The notes under the pieces were generated by a model. It was not told the DNA's origin. It saw only the letters and a list, made by a program, of their open reading frames with translations, and did not search any database. Position numbers and translations under genes: made by a program. A stretch of 64,000 nt of DNA from JANNOG01 sp031398915 (lineage in GTDB: Bacteria > Actinomycetota > Actinomycetes > Actinomycetales > JBBAYJ01): NCBI GenBank assembly GCA_031398915.1, contig JANNOG010000032.1, positions 22,026 to 86,025 on the forward strand. Direction: 5' to 3'. Positions 56,721 through 64,000 of the stretch are shown piece after piece (positions within the stretch are counted from its first letter, which is position 1; the number at the start of each line of letters is the position of its first letter).

Positions 56721-57419
56721 TCAGATCAGCTCGGCGTACACCACGATGTTGTCCCGATAGTGACCCGTTGCCCGATCGAACGAACCACCGCACGTGATCA
56801 GTCGCAGCGTCGGCCCCGGGGTGGGCCCGTACACCGCGGCGGTCGGGAACGAGTCCTTCGGGTACTGCTCGCGTGCCGTCACCCGGAACGTCAGCAGTGA
56901 GCCGTCCGCGCGTGCGACCTCGATGTCGTCACCGATCGACACATCGCCGAGTCGGTAGAACGCCGCAGGACCGGACGACGAGTCCACGTGGGCGGCGATG
57001 ACCGCAGGACCCACCTGCCCGGGTTGGGTGGACCCGACGAACCACCCGGCGGTTGCCGGGTCCTCGGGGGGAGCCACCGCGCCGTCGTCGGTCAGGCCGA
57101 GTTCGACCAGTACCGAGCCGATATCGACGGCCGGCACCCGCACCTCGATCGGTGCGGCCTCGGCAACGGCCCCGGCGCGGGCACCGATCGGGGCGGGGCG
57201 CAGATCGGTGGTCGCGATTCTCGCCCCTGGCTCTGCCGGGATCACCTCGGGTGGTGGCGCGCCGGACTGTGAGGGCGGCACCCGAGGAACGTCCTGGGCG
57301 CCGGGCGCGACGTCGGCTGGCACCGTCGACTCGTCGGGTGACGCGCCCGATCCGCAACCGGCCAGCAGCACCGCCGTCACCCAGGCTGCGCAGACGGCCG
57401 CCGCCCGCCGACGGTTCAC
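56721..57419 (-). CDS. Class F-like sortase with a lipoprotein signal
   Basis: A 232-residue transpeptidase. The catalytic residues are visible: His144 (IAAHVDS), Cys210 (LRLITCGGSFD) and Arg222 (GHYRDN). The N-terminus is not a plain membrane anchor; it ends in LLAGC (Cys22), a lipobox, followed by a Pro/Ala-rich linker to residue 90. GTG at 57419 overlaps the mannose synthase stop by 4 bases. It is the last gene of the GT2-PMT-DUF4397-Ppm-sortase operon. The most likely substrate is the DUF4397 protein two genes upstream, which is inference. Confidence 0.88.
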   Translation of the reverse strand: MNRRRAAAVCAAWVTAVLLAGCGSGASPDESTVPADVAPGAQDVPRVPPSQSGAPPPEVIPAEPGARIATTDLRPAPIGARAGAVAEAAPIEVRVPAVDIGSVLVELGLTDDGAVAPPEDPATAGWFVGSTQPGQVGPAVIAAHVDSSSGPAAFYRLGDVSIGDDIEVARADGSLLTFRVTAREQYPKDSFPTAAVYGPTPGPTLRLITCGGSFDRATGHYRDNIVVYAELI

Positions 57420-58204
57420 GCCGCCCTCGACGAGCTCAGGTCACTGATCACGGTCACCCCGAGGCCCGTCGGTCGGCGCCGCGAGTGGGGCCGCCCACCG
57501 TTGAGGCGATTGCGCACGCCCCACACGGTGACCCGGGCGAGTGCCTCGACCACGACGGCCCGGCTCATCTTCGAGCGGCCGGCGACCCGCTCGGTGAACG
57601 TGATCGGGACTTCGGCGACACGGAACCCTGCGCGCCGTGCCCGATCGGTCAACTCGATCTGGAAGCAGTACCCGTCCGAGTCGCTGGACAGCGCCTCGAT
57701 GGCCACCAGGACATGACGCCGGTAGGCCCGGAATCCTGCGGTGGCGTCGCGTACCCCGACCCGCAGGGCAAGGGACACGTAGAGATTGCCCAGCCGTGAC
57801 AGCGCCGATCGGGCCAGCGGCCAACCCTCGACGACGCCGCCGGGGACGTAGCGGGACCCGATCGCGACGTCTGCCACGCCCAACGCAGCGAGCAGCGCGG
57901 GAATCCGCTCGGGTGGGTGCGACAGGTCGGCATCCATTTCCAGCAATGCCTCGTATCGCCGGTCCAGCCCCCACGCGAACCCGGCCCGATAGGCGGCACC
58001 CAGACCGTTCTTGCCCGGGCGTCGTAGCACGTGGACGCGTGAATCGACGGCTGCGATCCTTGACACCAGATCACCGGTGCCGTCCGGACTGTTGTCGTCG
58101 ACCACGAGGACGTGGAGATTGGGTGCTGCCGAGAGGGTGCGCTCGAGGACTTCGCCGATCGTCGCGACCTCGTCGTAGGTGGGGATCACCACGAGGCTGC
58201 GCAT
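57416..58204 (-). CDS. Polyprenol monophosphomannose synthase-like GT2 (Ppm1/DPM1 type)
   Basis: A 262-residue cytosolic glycosyltransferase that would transfer mannose from GDP-mannose to polyprenyl phosphate. It has VVIPTYDEVATIGEVL (5-20), DDNSPDGTG (36-44), KNGLGAAYRAGF, the donor site MDADLSHPPE (90-99), IGSRYVPGG and VPITFTERVAGRSKMS. The match to Ppm1/DPM1 is strong, though the sugar is inferred. It has no fused acyltransferase domain. Its start shares one base with the DUF4397 stop, and its end overlaps the sortase start by 4. Confidence 0.87.
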   Translation of the reverse strand: MRSLVVIPTYDEVATIGEVLERTLSAAPNLHVLVVDDNSPDGTGDLVSRIAAVDSRVHVLRRPGKNGLGAAYRAGFAWGLDRRYEALLEMDADLSHPPERIPALLAALGVADVAIGSRYVPGGVVEGWPLARSALSRLGNLYVSLALRVGVRDATAGFRAYRRHVLVAIEALSSDSDGYCFQIELTDRARRAGFRVAEVPITFTERVAGRSKMSRAVVVEALARVTVWGVRNRLNGGRPHSRRRPTGLGVTVISDLSSSRAA

Positions 58205-59145
58205 CAGTGGACCCTGCGGAGGTGCCTGGCGCCGCGGCTGGGGCGACGCATGACGAGCAGGGCGATCGCCGTCGCCACGACAAGCGCGCCGGTGATCCAG
58301 GCAACGCTGAGCATCGCCAGGGGGCTCGGTTCGGTTGCCGCCGTGGCACCGAATCCGGTGTCCACGCCGCCGATGACCGGAGCGGCTGGTGCCCCGGCCG
58401 CGTCGGACACCAGCGACATGGCTGCCGCTCCCGACAGCATCGTCACCCCTGGCGAGTCCACCACTGCGGTCAGGTCGCCGGCCGGGCTCTCGGTGTCCAG
58501 CAGCAGAAGGGTATTGACCGAGCCGGCCTGGAGGGTGACCGACATCTCGGCTCCGTCGGGTGCGTCCTTGGTCACGACGTCCAGCGTCCAGGGGCCCGAC
58601 GGCACCGCGGCGTAGTCGGTGACGGTGGCGAAATCCGCGTCGCGAACCAGGGGGGCACCGCCGCTGACGGTGAGGTCCACGGCTCCGGCTGACTCGTCTG
58701 CGTTGATGAACCTCACCCGTGCGCCGCCGCGCGCCGGCGGTGTGAGGTCGTCCGTGATCAGAACGCTACGGACGTCGTCGTCTGCACCGAGCCCGGCCAC
58801 CGTGTAGGCGCTACCGGCTTCGAGTACCGCCGACATGGTCAGGGCCGCAGGCGTCTGCGGTGACGCTCCCCTCGGGCGCCAGCTGAACACGTACGACCCG
58901 GGGACGGCGCCGACGTAGTCGGAGACGGCGCCGTATCCGATGTCGCGCAGCAGGATGGAGTCCTTGCCGTCGAACGGTGCGACGTACACGTCCATCGGGG
59001 TCGTCGTCGGCGAGAGATGGGCCAGGCGGATGGCAGCGGTGGTCGAACCCGCCGGCCGACTCGTCGCTCCGGCCGCCGGCGCCGAGGCAACGACTGCGGC
59101 AACGGCGAGCAGGGCCGATGCGGCACGCAGGGGATTGATGATCAT
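58204..59145 (-). CDS. Secreted DUF4397 surface protein with a C-terminal anchor
   Basis: A 313-residue exported protein. It has a signal peptide (1-27, cleavage likely after AGA). Two DUF4397 repeats follow: about 38-132 (IRLAHLSPTTTPMDVYV) and about 143-240 (VRFINADESAGAVDLTV). The C-terminus resembles a sorting signal: GGVDTGFG (259-266), membrane segment 277-299 and basic tail 300-313, but there is no LPxTG. It overlaps the PMT stop by 4 bases and the mannose synthase start by 1. It is the presumed substrate of the operon's sortase, and perhaps of its mannosyltransferase. Confidence 0.83.
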   Translation of the reverse strand: MIINPLRAASALLAVAAVVASAPAAGATSRPAGSTTAAIRLAHLSPTTTPMDVYVAPFDGKDSILLRDIGYGAVSDYVGAVPGSYVFSWRPRGASPQTPAALTMSAVLEAGSAYTVAGLGADDDVRSVLITDDLTPPARGGARVRFINADESAGAVDLTVSGGAPLVRDADFATVTDYAAVPSGPWTLDVVTKDAPDGAEMSVTLQAGSVNTLLLLDTESPAGDLTAVVDSPGVTMLSGAAAMSLVSDAAGAPAAPVIGGVDTGFGATAATEPSPLAMLSVAWITGALVVATAIALLVMRRPSRGARHLRRVH

Positions 59146-61238
59146 GAAGGCTCCTTGGTGGTATTCGCTGGTGCTGCCTGCGTGGTTGGTGTCCGTACAA
59201 CTGATGTGCTCTCACCCGGGGCGCGGGGCGGTACCGAGATGACCGTGCCCTCGGCCGTGACGGTGGCCGCCACCGAGACGGCGGATTGCCGGTCGAGCCA
59301 TTCCTCGAACGACCCGAGGACTCCCTGGCTCGCCAGGGCGGCTGTCCGGACGACCGCGACCCGCCGCTGGGCGTCGAGATCCTGTTCACCGTCGACGACC
59401 GGGAAGTCCGAGACGGTCAACGACCAGTCCTGGCTGGCGCCCGCCACGATGGTGAGCAGCCGCTCGTCCACGTCTCCGGCGAGGAGCAGGGCCAGGGCCG
59501 GGTCCGCGATCGTGATCCGGGGGTTGCGCCGAAGGGCCTGTGCGGCGGCCACGCGTCGCGCCGTCTGCTCGGCCGCGTCCTGTGCCGTCGGCAGTGACGC
59601 CAGCCCGCCCGGCACGATCCGCCGGATCTCGACCGTCGTCTCGGCGACGCCGTTCGCCTGGAACTGCGCGACCGTCACCGAGTTCTGCAGGGCCAGCGTG
59701 ACGTCATCACCGGGTGAGTCGTTTCGACGCATCGAATCGGTCACCACGACGTAGTCGTAGTCACGCCACCCGTTGGGCGACAGCGCCTCGACCGCCGGGT
59801 CGGTGTCGACCTTGTAGGCCCACACCACGTTGGATCGGTCGAAGCCGGCCTCGACCAGGTCGACCCAGAACGCGTCGTCGACCATGAGCCGGTTCTCTCG
59901 CGACAGGTTGCCCTCCAGCCACGTCCCGGCTGCAATGACCGGTCGATTGGGCTGATAGAGGAACAGGCCGCGCAGCCCGACCGCCCAGCCCGGGGCGGCT
60001 GCCACCGCGGCCACGACCATGATCGAGACGAGCGGAGCGAACGGTCTCGTCGCCAGGCTCATCCGTGGCACTCGTGCCCAGGTAGGCCACCACGTCACCG
60101 ATCGTTGCCGCATCGCCTCGTCGGCCATGCCGCCGACCAGTACGGCTGCCAGTGGTAAGGCGCCGATGATCAGTGGCACCGGCAGGTAGCCCGGGCGCAG
60201 CAGGGTCAGCGCCAGGATCGCGAAGCCGACTGCGACGGCGCGCAGTCGCCGGACGGCCAGTGCGATCGGCGTGAGCACGAGCGCCAGCGTCGGCAGGATC
60301 ACGTCGAGGCCCAGCCAGACGTCCAGGGTGGCTCGGTTGGCGCTCGCGGGATCGAAGACGCTGCCCCCCGATTCGCGGCCCAGCAACTGGAACCGCAGCC
60401 CGTCGAGCAGGCTCACCTGGCCCGGTTCTGGTATCAACTCGCCCTTGAGCAGTGCCAGTAGGACATAGGCGGAGCCCACGGCGATCAGCAGCGACGCCAC
60501 CACCGCCAGGGTGTACCGCCTGGTACTGCGGTGGGTCGACTGCCACATCAGCAGAGCCACCGCGGGCAGCAACAGCAGGAAGGTCTCCTTGGTCAGCACG
60601 GCCGCCGCGAAGGCCACGGCGGCACCCGCCATCTCGGCGAGGCGCTGCCCCGGCGATGCGGCGAGCCACAGGGCCAGCAGCAGCCACAGCACCGCGATGT
60701 TGTCCAGGAACACGGTCCGATGGAACTGGATCGCCAGCGGCGAGAGCGCGAAGACGAGGACGGCCACGGCAGTGGACCACCGGGCCAACCGCAGCCGCCG
60801 GCACAACGCCCACAGCACGACGACGCTGAGCAACTGGACCACCAGCATGAACTCCCGGCCCACGTCCACGGCGTGGTCGACGCGACCGAACGCCCCGGTC
60901 GCCTCGGCGTATCCGGCCAGCTGCAACCAGCCGAGCGGCGGGTGGTCGTACCAGTAGGTGTAGTGCGTGAGGTCGCCCAGCGTGACCACTGCCCAGGCCT
61001 GCGCGACGTACGTCCCCTCGTCGTCGATCACCTGCGGGTTGCCGAACATGTTGATGGCATGTGCGGCAGCGGCGACGAGGAGGAGGAGTCCGAGCACCAG
61101 GATGGACGCGCGGCGCTCGGCGAGATGGCGCCCGAGCGACCGGAGCCGGGAGGAGCCGGTCGTCGTCGCTGCGTCCGGCGGTGCCGCCGAGCCGGTCAGC
61201 CGGTCACCGGCGCGCGTCAGGATGGTGAGTGCCGTCAC
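59142..61238 (-). CDS. GT39/PMT-like membrane glycosyltransferase
   Basis: A 698-residue membrane protein with roughly ten segments in 45-420 and a large extracytoplasmic part at about 430-690. The first loop has IDDEGTYVAQAW (D72-E74), the acidic pair used by lipid-phosphosugar-dependent transferases, and DHPPLGWLQL (98-107). FHRTVFLDNIAVLWL is also typical of PMT-like enzymes. It would use a polyprenyl-phosphate sugar, plausibly that made by the synthase at 57416. It overlaps both neighbours by 4 bases. Confidence 0.85.
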   Translation of the reverse strand: MTALTILTRAGDRLTGSAAPPDAATTTGSSRLRSLGRHLAERRASILVLGLLLLVAAAAHAINMFGNPQVIDDEGTYVAQAWAVVTLGDLTHYTYWYDHPPLGWLQLAGYAEATGAFGRVDHAVDVGREFMLVVQLLSVVVLWALCRRLRLARWSTAVAVLVFALSPLAIQFHRTVFLDNIAVLWLLLALWLAASPGQRLAEMAGAAVAFAAAVLTKETFLLLLPAVALLMWQSTHRSTRRYTLAVVASLLIAVGSAYVLLALLKGELIPEPGQVSLLDGLRFQLLGRESGGSVFDPASANRATLDVWLGLDVILPTLALVLTPIALAVRRLRAVAVGFAILALTLLRPGYLPVPLIIGALPLAAVLVGGMADEAMRQRSVTWWPTWARVPRMSLATRPFAPLVSIMVVAAVAAAPGWAVGLRGLFLYQPNRPVIAAGTWLEGNLSRENRLMVDDAFWVDLVEAGFDRSNVVWAYKVDTDPAVEALSPNGWRDYDYVVVTDSMRRNDSPGDDVTLALQNSVTVAQFQANGVAETTVEIRRIVPGGLASLPTAQDAAEQTARRVAAAQALRRNPRITIADPALALLLAGDVDERLLTIVAGASQDWSLTVSDFPVVDGEQDLDAQRRVAVVRTAALASQGVLGSFEEWLDRQSAVSVAATVTAEGTVISVPPRAPGESTSVVRTPTTQAAPANTTKEPS

Positions 61239-62809
61239 GAGCGGGCACCCACCCGAGCGTCACGGATGTCGATGACGTCCGGCTGCGTCGAGCGGTGGGC
61301 GTTGGCGTGCGAGGTCTTCTCCCAGCTGCCGTCGCCGCGTAGCTCGCGGACCACAGCCCGGACCGCCGCGAACGAGAGCAGTACCTGGTAGGGGACCGTG
61401 CCGAGGACGAGGCGCAGATAGTCGCGCGCCCGGGCCCGGATGCCGTAGAGGCCGCAGAATTCGTGGAAGCCCACCAGCTCGACGAACAGCGTGACCAGGG
61501 TGGGGATGAGCGGGATGTAGGTGACCAGCGCCACCCACACCGGCAGGTCCAGGAACACGATCATCAGCAGTGACACCGGTACGAGGACGCCGGTGAGGGC
61601 TTGGAGGAACGGCATCGTCAGCGTGTATCGGGCCAGAGCCCGCTGGCGCCAGGTGGGCAGTGCTCGCCATACGCCTTTGCGAAGGACCTGCAGGAAGCCC
61701 TGATGCCAGCGGGTCCGTTGCTTGACGAACGACGTGACGGTGTCCGGCGTCTCTTCCCGGGTCACGATCTCGGCGTCATAGGCGACGGCCACCGTCGCAC
61801 CGAGCGTGGACAGCCGTACCCCCAGTTCGCAGTCTTCGGCCAGGCACGTCTCGTCCCAGCCGTCGACTGCCCGCAACAGTTCGGTGCGGGCGAAGACGGT
61901 GTTGCCACCCAACGGGATGAATCGTTGCGAGGCGTGGAAGTGGAGGCGACTGCGGAACCAGAAGTAGTACTCCAGCACGTTGCGCAGGGCGAACCAGCTG
62001 GACTGGGCGTTCATCAATTGCACCCCGCCCTGGACGACGTCGGCGCCCGTGCTGGTGAACCGGGCATCGACCCGCCGTATCAGCTTGGGATGGACCTCGT
62101 CCTCGGCGTCGAAGACACCGGTGATCTCGCCCCGACAATGTCGGAGGGCCAGATTGAGGGCTTTTGGCTTGTTCTTGGGGACGCTGTCGTCGACCAGTAC
62201 GCGAATGATGTTCGGGTGGCGATCGGCTGCCGCCCGGGCGACCGCTTCGGTGCCCGGGTCGTCATGACCGACTACGGCGATGATCTCGAAATCCGGATGG
62301 TCCGTGGCGGCCAAAGTGTCGAGTGTGTCGCCTAATACTGCCTCTTCGTGCCGAGCCGGGACGATCAACGAGAACGACAGCCGGGTGGGTTCGTCGTCGC
62401 GGCCGAATGCCGTACGAGTGAGTGACTCGGGTGTCCGCCAGGCGTGCAGCATCCACCACACCGTGGTGCCTGCGACGACGGTCAGCAGCAGCGCCACCGC
62501 GAGGACGACGGCGTACACGACGACGTCGAGGGCGCCGATCGCGTCGCCGGTGACCATCGGCGGCCTGCCCAGGTCGACACGGTTCGGGGCCGCATCGGGT
62601 GAGGTCACGACGGCTTGCGGGGTGAGCAGCGGGGTTGGGTCCGCCGCTGACGAACCCTGGGCCGTGGCTTGGGCCGTGGCGGGTCCCGCGATCGCGAGGA
62701 ACGCCCATGTGAGAGCGCAGAGCGCCACCACGAATCGAATGATCGACAATCCGGTGACTGGAATGGTGAGTGCTCGGGGGGCGCGTGGAGTCCGGGCCGC
62801 AAGGGCCAT
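61235..62809 (-). CDS. Processive-type GT2 membrane glycosyltransferase (cellulose-synthase/BcsA-like)
   Basis: A 524-residue protein with N-terminal hydrophobic segments (about 22-46 and 93-120). The GT2 domain has LIVPARHEEAVLG (148-160), DAED (234-237), ED (325-326) in LAEDCELGVRL and QRTRW (364-368), the D,D,D,QxxRW pattern of processive transferases. Three or four membrane segments follow. The product may be a polysaccharide or a single transfer; this is not determinable. GGAAGGA lies 9 bases before the ATG. It is the first gene of the operon. The 138 bases upstream hold no gene. Confidence 0.87.
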   Translation of the reverse strand: MALAARTPRAPRALTIPVTGLSIIRFVVALCALTWAFLAIAGPATAQATAQGSSAADPTPLLTPQAVVTSPDAAPNRVDLGRPPMVTGDAIGALDVVVYAVVLAVALLLTVVAGTTVWWMLHAWRTPESLTRTAFGRDDEPTRLSFSLIVPARHEEAVLGDTLDTLAATDHPDFEIIAVVGHDDPGTEAVARAAADRHPNIIRVLVDDSVPKNKPKALNLALRHCRGEITGVFDAEDEVHPKLIRRVDARFTSTGADVVQGGVQLMNAQSSWFALRNVLEYYFWFRSRLHFHASQRFIPLGGNTVFARTELLRAVDGWDETCLAEDCELGVRLSTLGATVAVAYDAEIVTREETPDTVTSFVKQRTRWHQGFLQVLRKGVWRALPTWRQRALARYTLTMPFLQALTGVLVPVSLLMIVFLDLPVWVALVTYIPLIPTLVTLFVELVGFHEFCGLYGIRARARDYLRLVLGTVPYQVLLSFAAVRAVVRELRGDGSWEKTSHANAHRSTQPDVIDIRDARVGARS

Positions 62810-62947
62810 GATTCCAGGTCCTTCCTGATGGGGACGCAGTGCCGGGGCGTTATCACCACGTATTCGTGGCGCAGCCGACCCCGGATTGCCCCAATGGAGT
62901 GACTCAACTCACCAACATTGACAGGGTGTGTCGGATGCGATCGCGTG

Positions 62948-63250
62948 TTAAGGCGGACGAGTATCCGGTTGGGGATTCGCTTGATCCAATTGTTGGACAT
63001 GCCCCACCTGTCGCTGACGCGCGGCGAGGGTCACTACGCCGATCGTGACCCACACGGCATTCAGCGTCGCCGCAGACCACACCTCACCCTCGACGGCTGC
63101 CACCCCGAGGCCGCCGGACCCGAACACGTTGAGCAACTGAAATGGGCGCCCTCGTCCACTCAACCGCCCCGTCGACACCAGGCCGTAGGCGAGCAGTAGG
63201 GCCACTGTCCCGCTCCAGCCCAGCACGGTGGCGACGATGGTGAACGTCAT
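62948..63250 (-). CDS. Small membrane protein, CBU_0592-like family
   Basis: A 100-residue protein with three hydrophobic segments. GWSGTVALLLAYGLVSTGRL, FQLLNVFGSGGLG and LNAVWVTIGVVTL match the pattern of a small conserved membrane family of unknown function. The start overlaps the stop of the cyclase gene by 4 bases, so the two are coupled. The role is unknown. Confidence 0.7.
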   Translation of the reverse strand: MTFTIVATVLGWSGTVALLLAYGLVSTGRLSGRGRPFQLLNVFGSGGLGVAAVEGEVWSAATLNAVWVTIGVVTLAARQRQVGHVQQLDQANPQPDTRPP

Positions 63251-63957
63251 TCGCGCCCGACGAGGGCGTACGCCCGCACGGCGATCGTGCCGAAGCGTCG
63301 AACCGGCAGCGGGGCGGCATGGAAGCGAACGTCCGCCAGGCCGACCAGCGCGGCCAGGTTGGTCAGATGCTCGACCACCGGGATCCCGGCCGCCAGCAGG
63401 CCGGTGTGGGCGGGTCGGGTGCCGTCCGCCATGTCGTCGATGTTGACCGAGTCGATGCCGACCAGGCGGGCGCCCGCCTCGACCAACCAGGCGGTTGCCT
63501 CCCGATCGAGGAAGGGGGCCGGGTCACCGTAGGTCGGCGTGCGCCAGTGGCGATCCCATCCGGTGAGGATCAACACCGCTGCGCCCTCGACGCGCGATCC
63601 CTTGAGGTCGCCGACGCCCACTCCGCGAGCAGGCGAGTTCCGGACGTCCACGACGACGGTGGGCAGATTCACCGTGGCCGCCAGGTCGACGCCGGCCAGA
63701 TCCTGTCCGTCGGCGAAGCGATGCCAGGGCGCATCCAGATAGGTGCCGGTGTTGCCGACCATCTCGATCCGGGCGATCTCGAACTGCGTCCCCTCGGCGT
63801 AGACGGCCGTCGATGCGTCACGAGACAGGTGAGCGGAGACGATCGGCCCGGGCAGGCCGGGATAGGTCGTCATGCCCGCCTCGATCGGGTGGGAGAGGTC
63901 GACGATCCGGACGTCTGAAGCCGGACGGATCGGGTCGGTGGTCGGGTTTGCTGTCAT
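63247..63957 (-). CDS. Cyclase-family hydrolase (kynurenine-formamidase-like fold) with an altered metal motif
   Basis: A 236-residue soluble protein of the cyclase/formamidase family. The opening IVDLSHPIEAGMTTYPGLPGP fits. The metal motif HxGTHxDxPxH appears as NTGTYLDAPWHR (69-80), so two of the usual histidines are Asn and Tyr while D74 and H79 remain. LVGIDSVNIDD and GIPVVEHLTNL are retained. The ATG at 63957 is chosen; a GTG at 63963 has a better-placed GCGAGGG. Kynurenine formamidase activity should not be assumed. The 43 bases to the window end hold nothing I can identify. Confidence 0.78.
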   Translation of the reverse strand: MTANPTTDPIRPASDVRIVDLSHPIEAGMTTYPGLPGPIVSAHLSRDASTAVYAEGTQFEIARIEMVGNTGTYLDAPWHRFADGQDLAGVDLAATVNLPTVVVDVRNSPARGVGVGDLKGSRVEGAAVLILTGWDRHWRTPTYGDPAPFLDREATAWLVEAGARLVGIDSVNIDDMADGTRPAHTGLLAAGIPVVEHLTNLAALVGLADVRFHAAPLPVRRFGTIAVRAYALVGRE

Positions 63958-64000
63958 GGGCACATCGTGGCGCCCTCGCCGGGTCACCGGAGAGCGTCGG

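Noticed and set aside
62918..62923. TTGACA promoter element on the plus strand
   Set aside because: No plus-strand gene follows and the neighbouring genes are on the minus strand; likely chance.

Overview
The window is G+C-rich chromosomal DNA from an actinomycete (Actinomycetota). The evidence is the set of families present: a DUF4245 protein, a class F sortase beside a DUF4397 protein, an NAD-dependent glutamate dehydrogenase of the ~180 kDa type, DtxR/IdeR-like iron boxes, many GTG starts, acidic low-complexity lipoprotein N-termini and frequent 4-base stop/start overlaps. I cannot name a genus. I see no rRNA, tRNA, CRISPR array, insertion sequence, integrase or phage gene. Coding density is very high. 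The only gene-free stretch over 300 bases is 30421-30745, a structured leader.

Layout. (1) 1-8316: a catabolic locus. It has a sugar/ribose-type ABC transporter (ATPase cut by the left edge, plus binding protein), a divergent TRZ/ATZ-type amidohydrolase, a GAF-PucR regulator, a LysR regulator and a 3-hydroxyisobutyrate-dehydrogenase-like enzyme. (2) 8306-17406: the giant NAD-glutamate dehydrogenase, then pstS-pstC-pstA-pstB with a possible Pho box and no phoU. (3) 17420-30420: an iron-acquisition region. A ferric ABC system is split into two parts: epimerase-binding protein-permease-membrane protein, and ATPase-FAD oxidoreductase. Between them lie an EfeM-like lipoprotein and EfeB, a frameshifted MFS gene and a flippase-like/GT2 fusion gene. 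Three DtxR/IdeR-like boxes sit before the three iron-related transcription units. (4) 30421-43040: mostly housekeeping genes, namely a cell-wall lytic transglycosylase, DedA, fumC, a UvrA-like ABC protein, a PfkB kinase, DUF4245, xseB-xseA, ispH, rmuC and ychF. (5) 43057-47222: a membrane GGDEF protein with a decayed EAL domain, a membrane-anchored CoxG-like protein, and a PNPOx-cNMP fusion. (6) 47479-53206: a complete five-gene dipeptide/oligopeptide ABC operon. (7) 53214-56681: a PCD-VOC fusion, a NUDIX hydrolase, an aldo/keto reductase and an Old Yellow Enzyme. (8) 56721-62809: a tightly coupled five-gene operon, GT2 - PMT/GT39 - DUF4397 surface protein - polyprenol-phosphate mannose synthase - lipoprotein-type class F sortase. 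(9) 62948-63957: a CBU_0592-like membrane protein and a cyclase-family hydrolase.

How they fit together. The most system-like segment is 56721-62809. Its parts would suffice to make a lipid-linked mannose donor, transfer sugar to a secreted DUF4397 protein, and attach that protein to the envelope with a dedicated sortase. The predicted substrate has a membrane segment and a basic tail but no LPxTG motif. The second integrated unit is the iron region, where EfeM and EfeB occur without EfeU beside a ferric ABC transporter under apparently common iron control. All regulatory sites were read by eye and are candidates.
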